Shown here in pieces: positions 1 to 5,602 of a stretch of 5,700 nt of DNA (its first letter is position 1; the number at the start of each line of letters is the position of its first letter). Source of the stretch: Methanomicrobiales archaeon (GTDB lineage: Archaea; Halobacteriota; Methanomicrobia; Methanomicrobiales; JACTUA01). The translations under genes were made by a program, and so were the position numbers. The notes below the pieces were generated by a model. The model had not been told where the DNA came from, did no database searches, and saw nothing but the letters and a program-made list of their open reading frames with translations. Where the stretch lies: the NCBI GenBank assembly GCA_028678635.1, contig JAJRDC010000099.1:1-5700 (forward strand), in the 5' to 3' direction.

Positions 1-530
1 TCCCGGGCTTCCCGCTCGAGATCTGCGGTGTCCTCGCCCTCGATCCCCAGGTACTGGTACCCCGCCTCCTCGATGGCCTTCCTCATCTCCGGGATGCCGA
101 CCAGGGACGGGTTGTAGGTGACGTAGGCCCGCTCGGATCCTAGGTTCACGGTGGCGGTGAGGACACCGTCCAGGGCTTTCAGGGCTGCCTCGTTCGTCTC
201 CACGCAGGTGGCGCAGGTCATGCCACCGATCTTGATGGTCACTCGCTCGGGGACCACCTGGTAGCCGGCGTCCTCCACCGCCTTCTGCAGGTCCCCGGCT
301 TTCACCCGTGAGGGATCGTACTCCACCCGGGCCGTTTCCCGGCCCAGGTTCACCTCGGCCTTTTCCACTCCCTCTACGCCCTGCAGAGACCTCTCGATGG
401 TCACGGCGCAGGTGGCGCAGGTCATCCCCGTGATCTTCAGCTCGGCCTGCTTTTTCTTCCCGGGATCCCCGGAATCCTTCGTCCCAGGGCCGGAACCAGC
501 GTTCTTCCCCTGGTCCTTTTCTTCCGCCAC
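1..530 (-). CDS. copA: Heavy-metal (probably copper) translocating P-type ATPase, N-terminal part only
   Basis: Reading the minus strand from GTG at 530 gives 176 residues open to the window edge, so the ATPase core and C-terminus lie outside. Seen: a charged Gly/Lys-rich start (residues 1-28), then two heavy-metal-associated (HMA) domains. Domain 1 (about 30-92) carries GMTCATC with Cys38 and Cys41. Domain 2 (about 97-160) carries GMTCATC with Cys106 and Cys109 and continues into NLGSERAYVTYNP. Two such domains at the N-terminus are typical of Cu(I)-exporting P1B ATPases in the membrane, where they bind copper and regulate transport. The GTG start is forced by an in-frame TGA just upstream and is preceded by a good ribosome binding site. 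Metal specificity is inferred, because the transmembrane CPC motif is not visible. Oddity: domain 2 has Asn113 where an Ile or other hydrophobic residue is usual after CxxCxxx. The gene is transcribed divergently from the TPR gene. Confidence 0.88.
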   Translation of the reverse strand, partial: MAEEKDQGKNAGSGPGTKDSGDPGKKKQAELKITGMTCATCAVTIERSLQGVEGVEKAEVNLGRETARVEYDPSRVKAGDLQKAVEDAGYQVVPERVTIKIGGMTCATCVETNEAALKALDGVLTATVNLGSERAYVTYNPSLVGIPEMRKAIEEAGYQYLGIEGEDTADLEREAR

Positions 531-533
531 ACG

Positions 534-543
534 TCACCCTCCC
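534..543 (-). promoter_or_regulatory. Ribosome binding site of the P-type ATPase gene
   Basis: On the minus strand GGGAGGGTGA closely matches the archaeal 16S rRNA tail complement (GGAGGTGA). Its GGAGG core ends 7 nt before the GTG at 530. Together with the in-frame TGA between site and start, it fixes GTG as the start codon. Confidence 0.7.
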
Positions 544-687
544 GCCGAATCCACCCGGATCTTGGGACCGGGAGGATTTAGGAGTTCCCCCAGTCTGCAG
601 AAATCCCGGCACCGGTCCCGGGAAATGTACAGGAATGCCGGCCTTCCGGTTCACCACTCTATCTTCCGGGAACTCTGTTTCCGGGAC

Positions 688-704
688 CCCTGGGATTAAC
701 AGGG
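688..704. promoter_or_regulatory. Inverted repeat CCCTG-N7-CAGGG, possible operator
   Basis: CCCTG (688-692) and CAGGG (700-704) are perfect 5-bp arms around a 7-nt spacer. The dyad covers the place where ATPase transcription would begin if the TATA-like box at 727-734 is used, a position where a repressor could block initiation. The arms are short, so chance is possible. Two TTCCGGGA direct repeats (664-671 and 679-686, 15-nt period) lie just inside it. Confidence 0.3.
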
Positions 705-726
705 TTTCAATTTCATACGCACCGGG

Positions 727-734
727 AATATAAA
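727..734 (-). promoter_or_regulatory. Candidate TATA box for the P-type ATPase gene
   Basis: The minus strand reads TTTATATT here, an excellent match to the archaeal TATA consensus. A start of transcription about 25 nt downstream (near 702) would give an unusually long leader of about 170 nt before the GTG at 530. A weaker alternative is the TAAAT word at 577-581 (minus strand CCTAAATCC), which would give a leader of about 20 nt. Confidence 0.45.
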
Positions 735-836
735 CCTATGGATAACAGGAAATCTCATGTATTGGCTTATACATATGAACGGGACGATTTTCTCGGGATT
801 TGCAGGAATGATATGAAGGTAACGTTTTTCTGCAGT

Positions 837-851
837 AAACAGGGACTGTTT
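837..851. promoter_or_regulatory. Perfect dyad AAACAG-N3-CTGTTT, possible operator
   Basis: Six-base arms are perfectly inverted around GGA. The site ends about 30 bp before the TATAAATA box of the TPR gene, a suitable place for an activator or repressor of that promoter. It shares the AACAGG word with 698-703 and 744-749. No bound protein can be named from the sequence. Confidence 0.35.
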
Positions 852-882
852 GATATTTCAGGAATTTTACGTCGGAATTATC

Positions 883-890
883 TATAAATA
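883..890 (+). promoter_or_regulatory. Candidate TATA box for the TPR gene
   Basis: TATAAATA in an AT-rich stretch, facing the TPR gene. Transcription starting about 25 nt downstream (near 912) would leave a leader of roughly 35-40 nt before ATG at 949. The leader has only a weak Shine-Dalgarno-like AGGT at 939-942. Confidence 0.5.
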
Positions 891-948
891 ATCGATTTTC
901 ATTAGATTTACTCAAAATCACTTAACCATCACCATCCCAGGTCCATTG

Positions 949-3084
949 ATGATGACCGAGAACCACTGGGGTGCGGGGCAGATCCCTCCCTGTGCACCCG
1001 ATCCCGGACGGTACACAGACGATCCTCCCGCTGATGCCGCGGGATTGGCGGACCAGCACATCGAGGACGGATTCTGGGCGGTGATGGAGAACCAGTTCCC
1101 GGCGGCACTCGTCTCTTTCACGGCAGCACTCCACGAGGATCCGGCCAGCCACGAGGCGCTCTACGGCTCGGCCTTCTGCCTGATGAAGATGGGGCAGTAC
1201 GACCGGGCCGAGAAGGTGCTTTCCGACGGGCTCTCCCTGTACCCCGAGAGCCGGGACCTGCTGGAGGAGCTGGGAGTACTCTACCACCTCCGGAAACAGT
1301 ACGGGAAGGCGGTCCGGACCTTTGACCGTGCCCTGGCGACGGGGGGTGCCGGCCCGGAGACCACCCTCTGGAAGAGGGAATCCCTGTACCGGATGGGCGT
1401 CTCCTCCTTCGAGCAGGGGGATTATGCCCGGGCGATCCAGGCCTTTGACCATGTCCTCTCCCTGGACCGCGCCCATGGCGACGCCATGGCAGGCAAGGTG
1501 GCATCGCTCCGGATGCTGGGGCGCCGCGACGAGGCGGTCGCCCTCTCCCGGGAGTTCCTGGCCCTGGCCCCCCATAACGCCGGCCTTCTCTACCAGCGGG
1601 GATGGCTCTGCATGGATGCAGGTCACCTGGAAGAGGCCGAGGTCGCCTTCCGGGAGGCGTCCCGGGCCGCCCCCCGGTGGACCGAGCCGGTCCTGGCCCT
1701 CGCCGAGGCACTGGAGAGGCTCCAGCGCGGCTTCGAGGCGGTCCCCCTGCTCCATGCGCTGGAGAAGGCCCATCCCGGCCGTTCCACGCTCGCGGCACAG
1801 ATGGGCTGGTACCACCTGCGTCGCCATGACCGCTCCCGGGCCCGCAAGGTCTTCCTTGCCATCACGGAGCGGGGGGCCGATCCCCTGCCCGGGGTCAATG
1901 GCCTGGCCGCCGTCTATGTCTCCCTGGGAAAGCTGGACGATGCCCAGCGTGTCTACCGCACGCTCCTTGCATCGGACCCGGAGAACCCCCGGTTCCTGGC
2001 CCTCCTCGCCGGCCTCCTGACCCGGAAGGGTGATCCAGCGTCCCTGGAGGAGGCCCAGGGGCTCCTCCACCAAGCGCTGGTGGCGGATCCCGCCTGTGAA
2101 CCCGCCTTCTCGGCCCTGGGGGTTCTGGCCTTCCTGCGTGAGCGGATGACCGAGGCCGAGGAGTGGTTCCAGCTCTCCATCCGGATGAACCCCCGGGGGG
2201 ACGGTCACCGGCTCCTGGGGGCCCTCTATGCCATGACCGGGAGGCTCAGGGAGGCGGGGGAGGAACTGGCGAAGGCTGTTGAGTTCCACCGGCACGATAC
2301 CCAGGCGCTGCTTGTCCAGGGGAGCATCTCCCTCAGGGAGGGGAACGCCCACCAGGCCGCCGCCCTCTTCCGGCGGGCGGAGGCCGCGGATCCCGAGATC
2401 CCCGAACCCTCCCGGGCGCTTGCCGCGGCCCTCGCTGCGGCAGGGAATCCCCTGGAGGCAGAACGGGTGCTCGTGCGGGGCCTGGCACGGGTGGATGGAG
2501 TGCACCGTCTTCCCCTGCTCCTGGCGCTCTCCGACGTGCACATGGCCGCCGGGGACCGAACCCGTGATACCGGCCGGTACCATGATGCCCTCCGGAACCT
2601 GGACGAGGCAAAGATGATAGCACCCGCCCATCCGGATGTGCAGTTCCGAGAGGGGATCCTCCACGCCCGGCTGGGTAACCTGGATGCCTCCGTTGCATCG
2701 TTCCGGGACTGCCTGAAGTCAGAGGGGCTGGAGCGCTACGCCGAGCGGAACCTCCGCCTGCTCGCCGATGCCGCGGCCCGGAGGGGACCACTCGCCCGGC
2801 CCGGTACCACGGGCAGGATCGCCGTGGCCGGCCTCTCCGTCGTCCAGCTGGCGGGGCTCTGGGGCCTCGTTGTCACGGGCCGGATCAGCGAGGCCACGGC
2901 GGTCATCCTCTCCCCCCTCCTCACCGCCCTCATCGCGGTGGTGGTCCTCGTGCCCGTGAAGGAGGAGCCGGGGGTGACCGCGGCGCCGGAGCTGGCGTTC
3001 CCTGCCGAACCGCTGGTCTTCCCGCCGGCATGGGACGTGCCCATCGTCTGGCCCGCGCCGTCACGGCCGGCCCTCAGGGGATGA
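949..3084 (+). CDS. Large tetratricopeptide-repeat protein with C-terminal membrane hairpin, function unknown
   Basis: The 711-residue product has a short polar N-terminus (1-35) without a signal peptide, then about 16 consecutive TPR-like helical hairpins to roughly residue 605. They show the usual pattern, for example MGQYDRAEKVLSDGLSLYP, QGDYARAIQAFDHVLSLD and AGHLEEAEVAFREASRAAP. After a basic linker come two hydrophobic segments (about 624-642 and 649-670) separated by TGRISEAT, then a proline-rich tail of about 40 residues containing WDVPIVWPAPSRP. TPR arrays form superhelical protein-binding scaffolds, so I infer a membrane-anchored scaffold or assembly factor with its repeats in the cytoplasm. 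No enzymatic domain is visible. TTG 946, ATG 949 and ATG 952 are in tandem, and no start lies between them and the upstream stop (889-891). ATG 949 is my choice, 6 nt after a weak AGGT. The gene is divergent from the ATPase gene, convergent with nfi, and has an AT-rich promoter. Its GC-rich codons match the neighbouring genes. The partner is unknown. Confidence 0.93.
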   Translation: MMTENHWGAGQIPPCAPDPGRYTDDPPADAAGLADQHIEDGFWAVMENQFPAALVSFTAALHEDPASHEALYGSAFCLMKMGQYDRAEKVLSDGLSLYPESRDLLEELGVLYHLRKQYGKAVRTFDRALATGGAGPETTLWKRESLYRMGVSSFEQGDYARAIQAFDHVLSLDRAHGDAMAGKVASLRMLGRRDEAVALSREFLALAPHNAGLLYQRGWLCMDAGHLEEAEVAFREASRAAPRWTEPVLALAEALERLQRGFEAVPLLHALEKAHPGRSTLAAQMGWYHLRRHDRSRARKVFLAITERGADPLPGVNGLAAVYVSLGKLDDAQRVYRTLLASDPENPRFLALLAGLLTRKGDPASLEEAQGLLHQALVADPACEPAFSALGVLAFLRERMTEAEEWFQLSIRMNPRGDGHRLLGALYAMTGRLREAGEELAKAVEFHRHDTQALLVQGSISLREGNAHQAAALFRRAEAADPEIPEPSRALAAALAAAGNPLEAERVLVRGLARVDGVHRLPLLLALSDVHMAAGDRTRDTGRYHDALRNLDEAKMIAPAHPDVQFREGILHARLGNLDASVASFRDCLKSEGLERYAERNLRLLADAAARRGPLARPGTTGRIAVAGLSVVQLAGLWGLVVTGRISEATAVILSPLLTALIAVVVLVPVKEEPGVTAAPELAFPAEPLVFPPAWDVPIVWPAPSRPALRG

Positions 3085-3090
3085 CGTGTC

Positions 3091-3237
3091 ATGGAAGCTG
3101 CCATCTTCGTGTACTGCGGATCCGAGCACCGCCAGTACCGTTCCATCCTCTTCGGGAGCGGGCAGCAACGCGAGGAGAAGCCGCCCTCCGGATCCCCTCC
3201 AAGGGTCATGTACTTCCAGGGATTCAGCTGGTCGTAG
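3091..3237 (+). CDS. Possible small protein (48 aa), unrecognised
   Basis: ATG at 3091 opens 48 codons ending in TAG, 6 nt after the TGA of the TPR gene and in the same frame. The product begins MEAAIFVYCGSEHRQYRS and ends VMYFQGFSWS. It is rich in aromatic residues at both ends, with a polar Gln/Glu/Ser/Pro middle, and has no membrane segment. Third codon positions are mostly G or C, as in the neighbouring genes. GGGGATGA just upstream is only a weak ribosome binding site. It could be a genuine cotranscribed small gene, a C-terminal piece detached from the TPR protein by a nonsense mutation, or a chance frame, since a stop-free stretch this long is not rare in GC-rich DNA. I do not recognise a family. 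Confidence 0.33.
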   Translation: MEAAIFVYCGSEHRQYRSILFGSGQQREEKPPSGSPPRVMYFQGFSWS

Positions 3238-3287
3238 GATCGGTTCCGTCGCGGTCTCACTACCAAAGCCAGACCTGTCCGGGATTG

Positions 3288-3313
3288 CGGGAGGGGGCTA
3301 CTGCCCCCTCCCG
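3288..3313. terminator. Strong hairpin between convergent genes
   Basis: CGGGAGGGGGC and GCCCCCTCCCG form a perfect 11-bp GC stem around a TACT loop. It sits between the TPR gene and nfi, which converge, so it could end or stabilise transcripts from either side. No T-run follows directly on the plus strand. On the minus strand a pyrimidine tract, TTTCCTCTTTTC, lies between the nfi stop and the hairpin and may be the actual nfi termination site. The rest of 3238-3377 shows no gene. Confidence 0.5.
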
Positions 3314-3377
3314 GTCCTACCCCCGAAAAGAGGAAAGTCACCTTGTCGGTTGTCAGGCTCGGGATATGGGATCTTCT

Positions 3378-4154
3378 TTACCCTTTCCCCAACCCGGCCC
3401 GGCACGCCACCGCGTGCCGGTGGGCTGCCCGCAGTGGCTCCGGCAGCCGGTACCGGGTGGCGGTAGCCAGCACGATCCGAACCGCTGTCTCCAGACTGAT
3501 CCGGTGGCCCAGTGACACATACACCTCCCGGGCCCCTTCCCGGGTCCGTACCGCGCAGCCGACAAGTCGCCCGCCGACAGATACAGGGGCCATATCCCCG
3601 CGGAGGGGGCCAGGGTTCACTGATGCGATCCCCAGGGGTTTTCCCGCAACGCCAATGGCAGGGACGTCAAGGAGGACCCCCAGGTGGCTGGCAAGGCCGC
3701 ATCCCTCGGGATGGGCGATCCCATGCCCGTGGAAGATCACCAGATCGGGCCGTGTCCGCAGCCGCCTCCATGCATCCAGGAGCGCCGGCCCCTCCCTGAA
3801 CGCAAACATCCCTGGGATGTATGGGAACTCCACCTTCCGTTCCGCGCACTGCACCTCGAACGGTGAGAGATCGGGGCAGTGGAGTACAGCCACGGCCCCG
3901 AAAACCAGGGACCCGTCCGTTGAGTATGCGGCATCGGCCCCGGCAATGAACCGCGGCGGGAACCGGGGGAGTCGATCTTCGATGATAATCCGGGCGGTAA
4001 GCCGCTGCTGGATCCGATGGCCTTCATCAACAGGAGGATGGGAGTTAAGGAGATCGCGCAGGTTATCCTCACCGGGGGAGGGGCCTGGAGGGGGCTGACC
4101 TTCTCCCGTCGGAATCTCTCGAAAAGAAGGGCGGGACAATCCGGTCCTCTTCAT
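3378..4154 (-). CDS. nfi: Endonuclease V family protein with altered active-site residues
   Basis: Endonuclease V cleaves DNA or RNA next to deaminated bases such as inosine, with a two-metal RNase H-like active site. The 258-residue product shows the family blocks in order: IAGADAAY (Asp74, first metal ligand), FPYIPGMFAFREGPALLDAW (Tyr112 lesion wedge, Glu121), a FHGHGIAHPEG block, GLASHLGVLLDVPAIGVA, VRTREG, VSLGHRIS and LPEPLRAAH (His245). The FHGHGIAHPEG block normally reads DGxGIAHPR, but here the metal-binding Asp (Asp110 in Thermotoga) is His142 and the Arg is Glu150. The conserved Lys after IGVA is Gly171, with a Lys one position later. Activity is therefore doubtful or altered. The N-terminus is about 35 residues longer than in typical bacterial enzymes. 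ATG 4154 is the most downstream in-frame start. GTG 4211, abutting the hisD stop, is possible but would place the hisD terminator inside the gene. No clear ribosome binding site precedes 4154. Same strand as hisD and downstream of it. Confidence 0.88.
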   Translation of the reverse strand: MKRTGLSRPSFREIPTGEGQPPPGPSPGEDNLRDLLNSHPPVDEGHRIQQRLTARIIIEDRLPRFPPRFIAGADAAYSTDGSLVFGAVAVLHCPDLSPFEVQCAERKVEFPYIPGMFAFREGPALLDAWRRLRTRPDLVIFHGHGIAHPEGCGLASHLGVLLDVPAIGVAGKPLGIASVNPGPLRGDMAPVSVGGRLVGCAVRTREGAREVYVSLGHRISLETAVRIVLATATRYRLPEPLRAAHRHAVACRAGLGKG

Positions 4155-4179
4155 ACTGCAGGCGCAGAACGGTGACAGC

Positions 4180-4208
4180 AAAAAAAAGATGCTGCAGGAT
4201 TCTCCTGC
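4180..4208 (-). terminator. Terminator of hisD
   Basis: On the minus strand, GCAGGA-GAA-TCCTGC (4208-4194) is a perfect 6-bp stem with a 3-nt loop. It starts 3 nt after the hisD stop and is followed by a run of eight T (4187-4180). U-tracts are the main termination signal in archaea. It implies that most hisD transcripts end before nfi. Confidence 0.7.
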
Positions 4209-4211
4209 CAC

Positions 4212-5459
4212 TCAGTCCGTGAGCTGCCTCCGCTCCCGTACCGAGGTGGCATGGGCGGCGAGGCCCTCTGCCTCTGCCAGGGTCTCCACCACATCGCCGA
4301 TGGCCTCCAGACCGTCCCGGTCAATGATCTGCACCGACGAGGTCTTCATGAAGTGCCGCACGTCAAGACCTGAGTAGGTCTGTGCATAGCCCGCCGTGGG
4401 CAGGACGTGGTTCGTGCCTGCAGCATAGTCCCCGCAGGCCACAGCTGCGTACTTCCCGACAAAGATCGCACCGGCGTGCCGCACCCGGGTCAGCACAGAG
4501 AGGGGATCTGCCAGCTGGAGGGAGAGGTGCTCGGGGGCGATGGCATCGGAAACGGCAGCGGCCTCGTCCATGTTAGCCACGGTCACGTAGCCGGAGTTGG
4601 CCAGGGCCTTCAGGATGATCTCCTTCCGGGGGGACGCGGCGGCCAGGGCCTCCACCTCACGGCCCACCCCGTCGACCAGGGTCTTCTCCGTCGTGATCAG
4701 CACACAGGCAGCGTTGGGGTCATGCTCGGCCTGGGCGAGAATGTCCCAGGCAATGATCCGGGGATCGGCGGTCCGGTCGGCGATGATTGCCACCTCGCTC
4801 GGGCCCGCCGGGAAGTCGATCTCCACCTTCTCCCGGAGGAGCATCTTTGCCATGGTTACGTAGATGTTCCCGGGCCCTACGATCTTCTGGACCGGGGGGA
4901 TCGTCTCGGTCCCCAGGGCCATGGCGGCGATTGCCTGGGCTCCCCCGCTCCGGTAGATCTCGGTGATACCCGCGATATCAAGGGCGACTAGCGTCATGGG
5001 GCTGATGGGCGGCGGGGAGCAGGCGCAGATCTGGGGGACCCCCGCCACACGGGCCGGGACGGCGCACATCAGGGCCGAGGAGGGGTAGGGTGCCCTCCCG
5101 CCGGGGATGTAGAGCCCCACCCGGTCCAGGGGGGTGGTCTTCACCCCGAGGATGATCCCGGGCTCCATCTCCTCGAGCCAGAGGTCCCGGGGGCGCTGCC
5201 GCTCGTGGAACCGGGTAATCCGGGCCTCTGCCTCGATCAGGGCCTCCACCACCTGCGTGTCCACCTGCTCGTAGGCCGCCTCCCGTTCCTGGTCGGTCAC
5301 GGCGATCTCGGTGAGTTTCACGTGCCGGGAGAGCTCCCTAAGGGCCGCGTCCCCCCGGGTCCGGACCTTTTCTATGATGTCACTCGCGGTGGCCCGCGCC
5401 TCGTCCAGGCTCTGCTGCCGGCCCGCCACCCAGGCATCCACGTCCAGCGCCTTCCACAT
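4212..5459 (-). CDS. hisD: Histidinol dehydrogenase
   Basis: HisD (EC 1.1.1.23) oxidises L-histidinol to L-histidine in two NAD-dependent steps, the last reactions of histidine biosynthesis, in the cytoplasm. The 415-residue product is full length for the family. Diagnostic blocks are seen: [15 protein letters not shown], a [15 protein letters not shown] block (191-205), [14 protein letters not shown] and AQAEHDPNA. The zinc ligands known from the E. coli enzyme are present as Gln243, His246, Asp344 ([10 protein letters not shown]) and His403 (EGLAAH). The catalytic Glu-His pair is Glu310-His311 (APEHLSLQ). Nothing essential is missing. The frame stays open upstream to 5687, but that extension is Ser/Arg/Pro-rich and unlike HisD; homology starts at [13 protein letters not shown] 5459 is chosen because GTGAT lies 4 nt before it; ATG 5465 and GTG 5468 are near alternatives. 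The neighbours are not other histidine genes, so hisD stands apart from any his cluster here, as is common in archaea. Confidence 0.97.
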   Translation of the reverse strand: MWKALDVDAWVAGRQQSLDEARATASDIIEKVRTRGDAALRELSRHVKLTEIAVTDQEREAAYEQVDTQVVEALIEAEARITRFHERQRPRDLWLEEMEPGIILGVKTTPLDRVGLYIPGGRAPYPSSALMCAVPARVAGVPQICACSPPPISPMTLVALDIAGITEIYRSGGAQAIAAMALGTETIPPVQKIVGPGNIYVTMAKMLLREKVEIDFPAGPSEVAIIADRTADPRIIAWDILAQAEHDPNAACVLITTEKTLVDGVGREVEALAAASPRKEIILKALANSGYVTVANMDEAAAVSDAIAPEHLSLQLADPLSVLTRVRHAGAIFVGKYAAVACGDYAAGTNHVLPTAGYAQTYSGLDVRHFMKTSSVQIIDRDGLEAIGDVVETLAEAEGLAAHATSVRERRQLTD

Positions 5460-5463
5460 ACCC

Positions 5464-5468
5464 ATCAC
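5464..5468 (-). promoter_or_regulatory. Ribosome binding site deciding the hisD start
   Basis: The minus strand reads GTGAT, matching part of the archaeal GGAGGTGATC element, 4 nt before ATG 5459. The site itself contains the alternative GTG and most of the alternative ATG at 5465, which therefore seem less likely starts. Confidence 0.45.
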
Positions 5469-5544
5469 ATTCTGCAGGGGAACTGTTGAAGATTTCTGCC
5501 CGGAAATGTAGGCACCTTGGGGGAGGGGGGTCGCAGGTAATGCG

Positions 5545-5562
5545 GGAGGACCGAGGTCCCCC
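5545..5562. other. Hairpin in the leader region upstream of hisD
   Basis: GGAGGACC (5545-5552) faces GGTCCCCC (5555-5562): an imperfect 8-bp stem, with one G-U pair if transcribed from the minus strand. It lies between the T-run ending the upstream gene and hisD. It could back up the terminator or fold in a hisD leader. The only TATA-like word nearby is TACATTT (minus strand, 5510-5504), about 45 nt before ATG 5459; it is weak. Confidence 0.3.
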
Positions 5563-5567
5563 AGTCG

Positions 5568-5602
5568 AAAAAAAGGGAGGTCAGGCCGGTGATACAGCTC
5601 CC
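5568..5602 (-). terminator. Terminator of the gene upstream of hisD
   Basis: On the minus strand GGGAG (5602-5598) can pair with CTCCC (5579-5575) around an 18-nt loop that includes the stop codon. Seven T follow directly (5574-5568). The U-tract alone would be a plausible archaeal terminator. It separates hisD from the upstream gene. Confidence 0.55.

Larger units (their letters stand above)
531..948. other. Divergent intergenic region with an AT-rich right half
   Basis: About 420 bases separate the divergent ATPase and TPR genes. The left part (531-700) is GC-rich and full of CCGG-type words, for example TCCCGG at 604-609 facing CCGGGA at 618-623 across an 8-nt loop. It would be the ATPase leader if transcription starts at the TATA-like box near 730. 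The right part (about 700-930) is clearly AT-rich compared with both genes. It holds the likely promoters in both directions, two inverted repeats and three same-strand copies of AACAGG (698-703, 744-749, 838-843). I see no convincing gene: the frames crossing it are short and have no family resemblance. Confidence 0.7.

Noticed and set aside
397..699. A 100-codon plus-strand frame across the ATPase start
   Set aside because: It overlaps the HMA-encoding minus strand, has a Ser/Pro/Phe-rich product without recognisable features, and shows no ribosome binding site.
922..2664. A 580-codon open frame on the minus strand, antisense to the TPR gene
   Set aside because: Its product is a Gly/Pro/Glu/Arg-rich low-complexity string with no domain pattern. 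The plus strand here has clear TPR periodicity, and long antisense frames are common in GC-rich genes.
2736..3341. A 201-codon minus-strand frame spanning the TPR end and the convergent region
   Set aside because: Most of it is antisense to the TPR C-terminus. It starts inside the pyrimidine tract next to the hairpin and has a low-complexity Arg/Ser/Gly product.
3085..3377. A tRNA or other structured RNA gene in the convergent region
   Set aside because: No tRNA T-arm or acceptor pattern was found on either strand; the only strong structure is the single hairpin at 3288-3313.
3343..4098. A 251-codon plus-strand frame opposite nfi
   Set aside because: It is rich in Ser, Arg and Pro with no family features, while the minus strand carries the ordered endonuclease V motifs.
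4407..4991. A 194-codon plus-strand frame opposite hisD
   Set aside because: It is a shadow of hisD. Its Gly/His/Asp-rich composition mirrors the complementary codons and no domain is visible.
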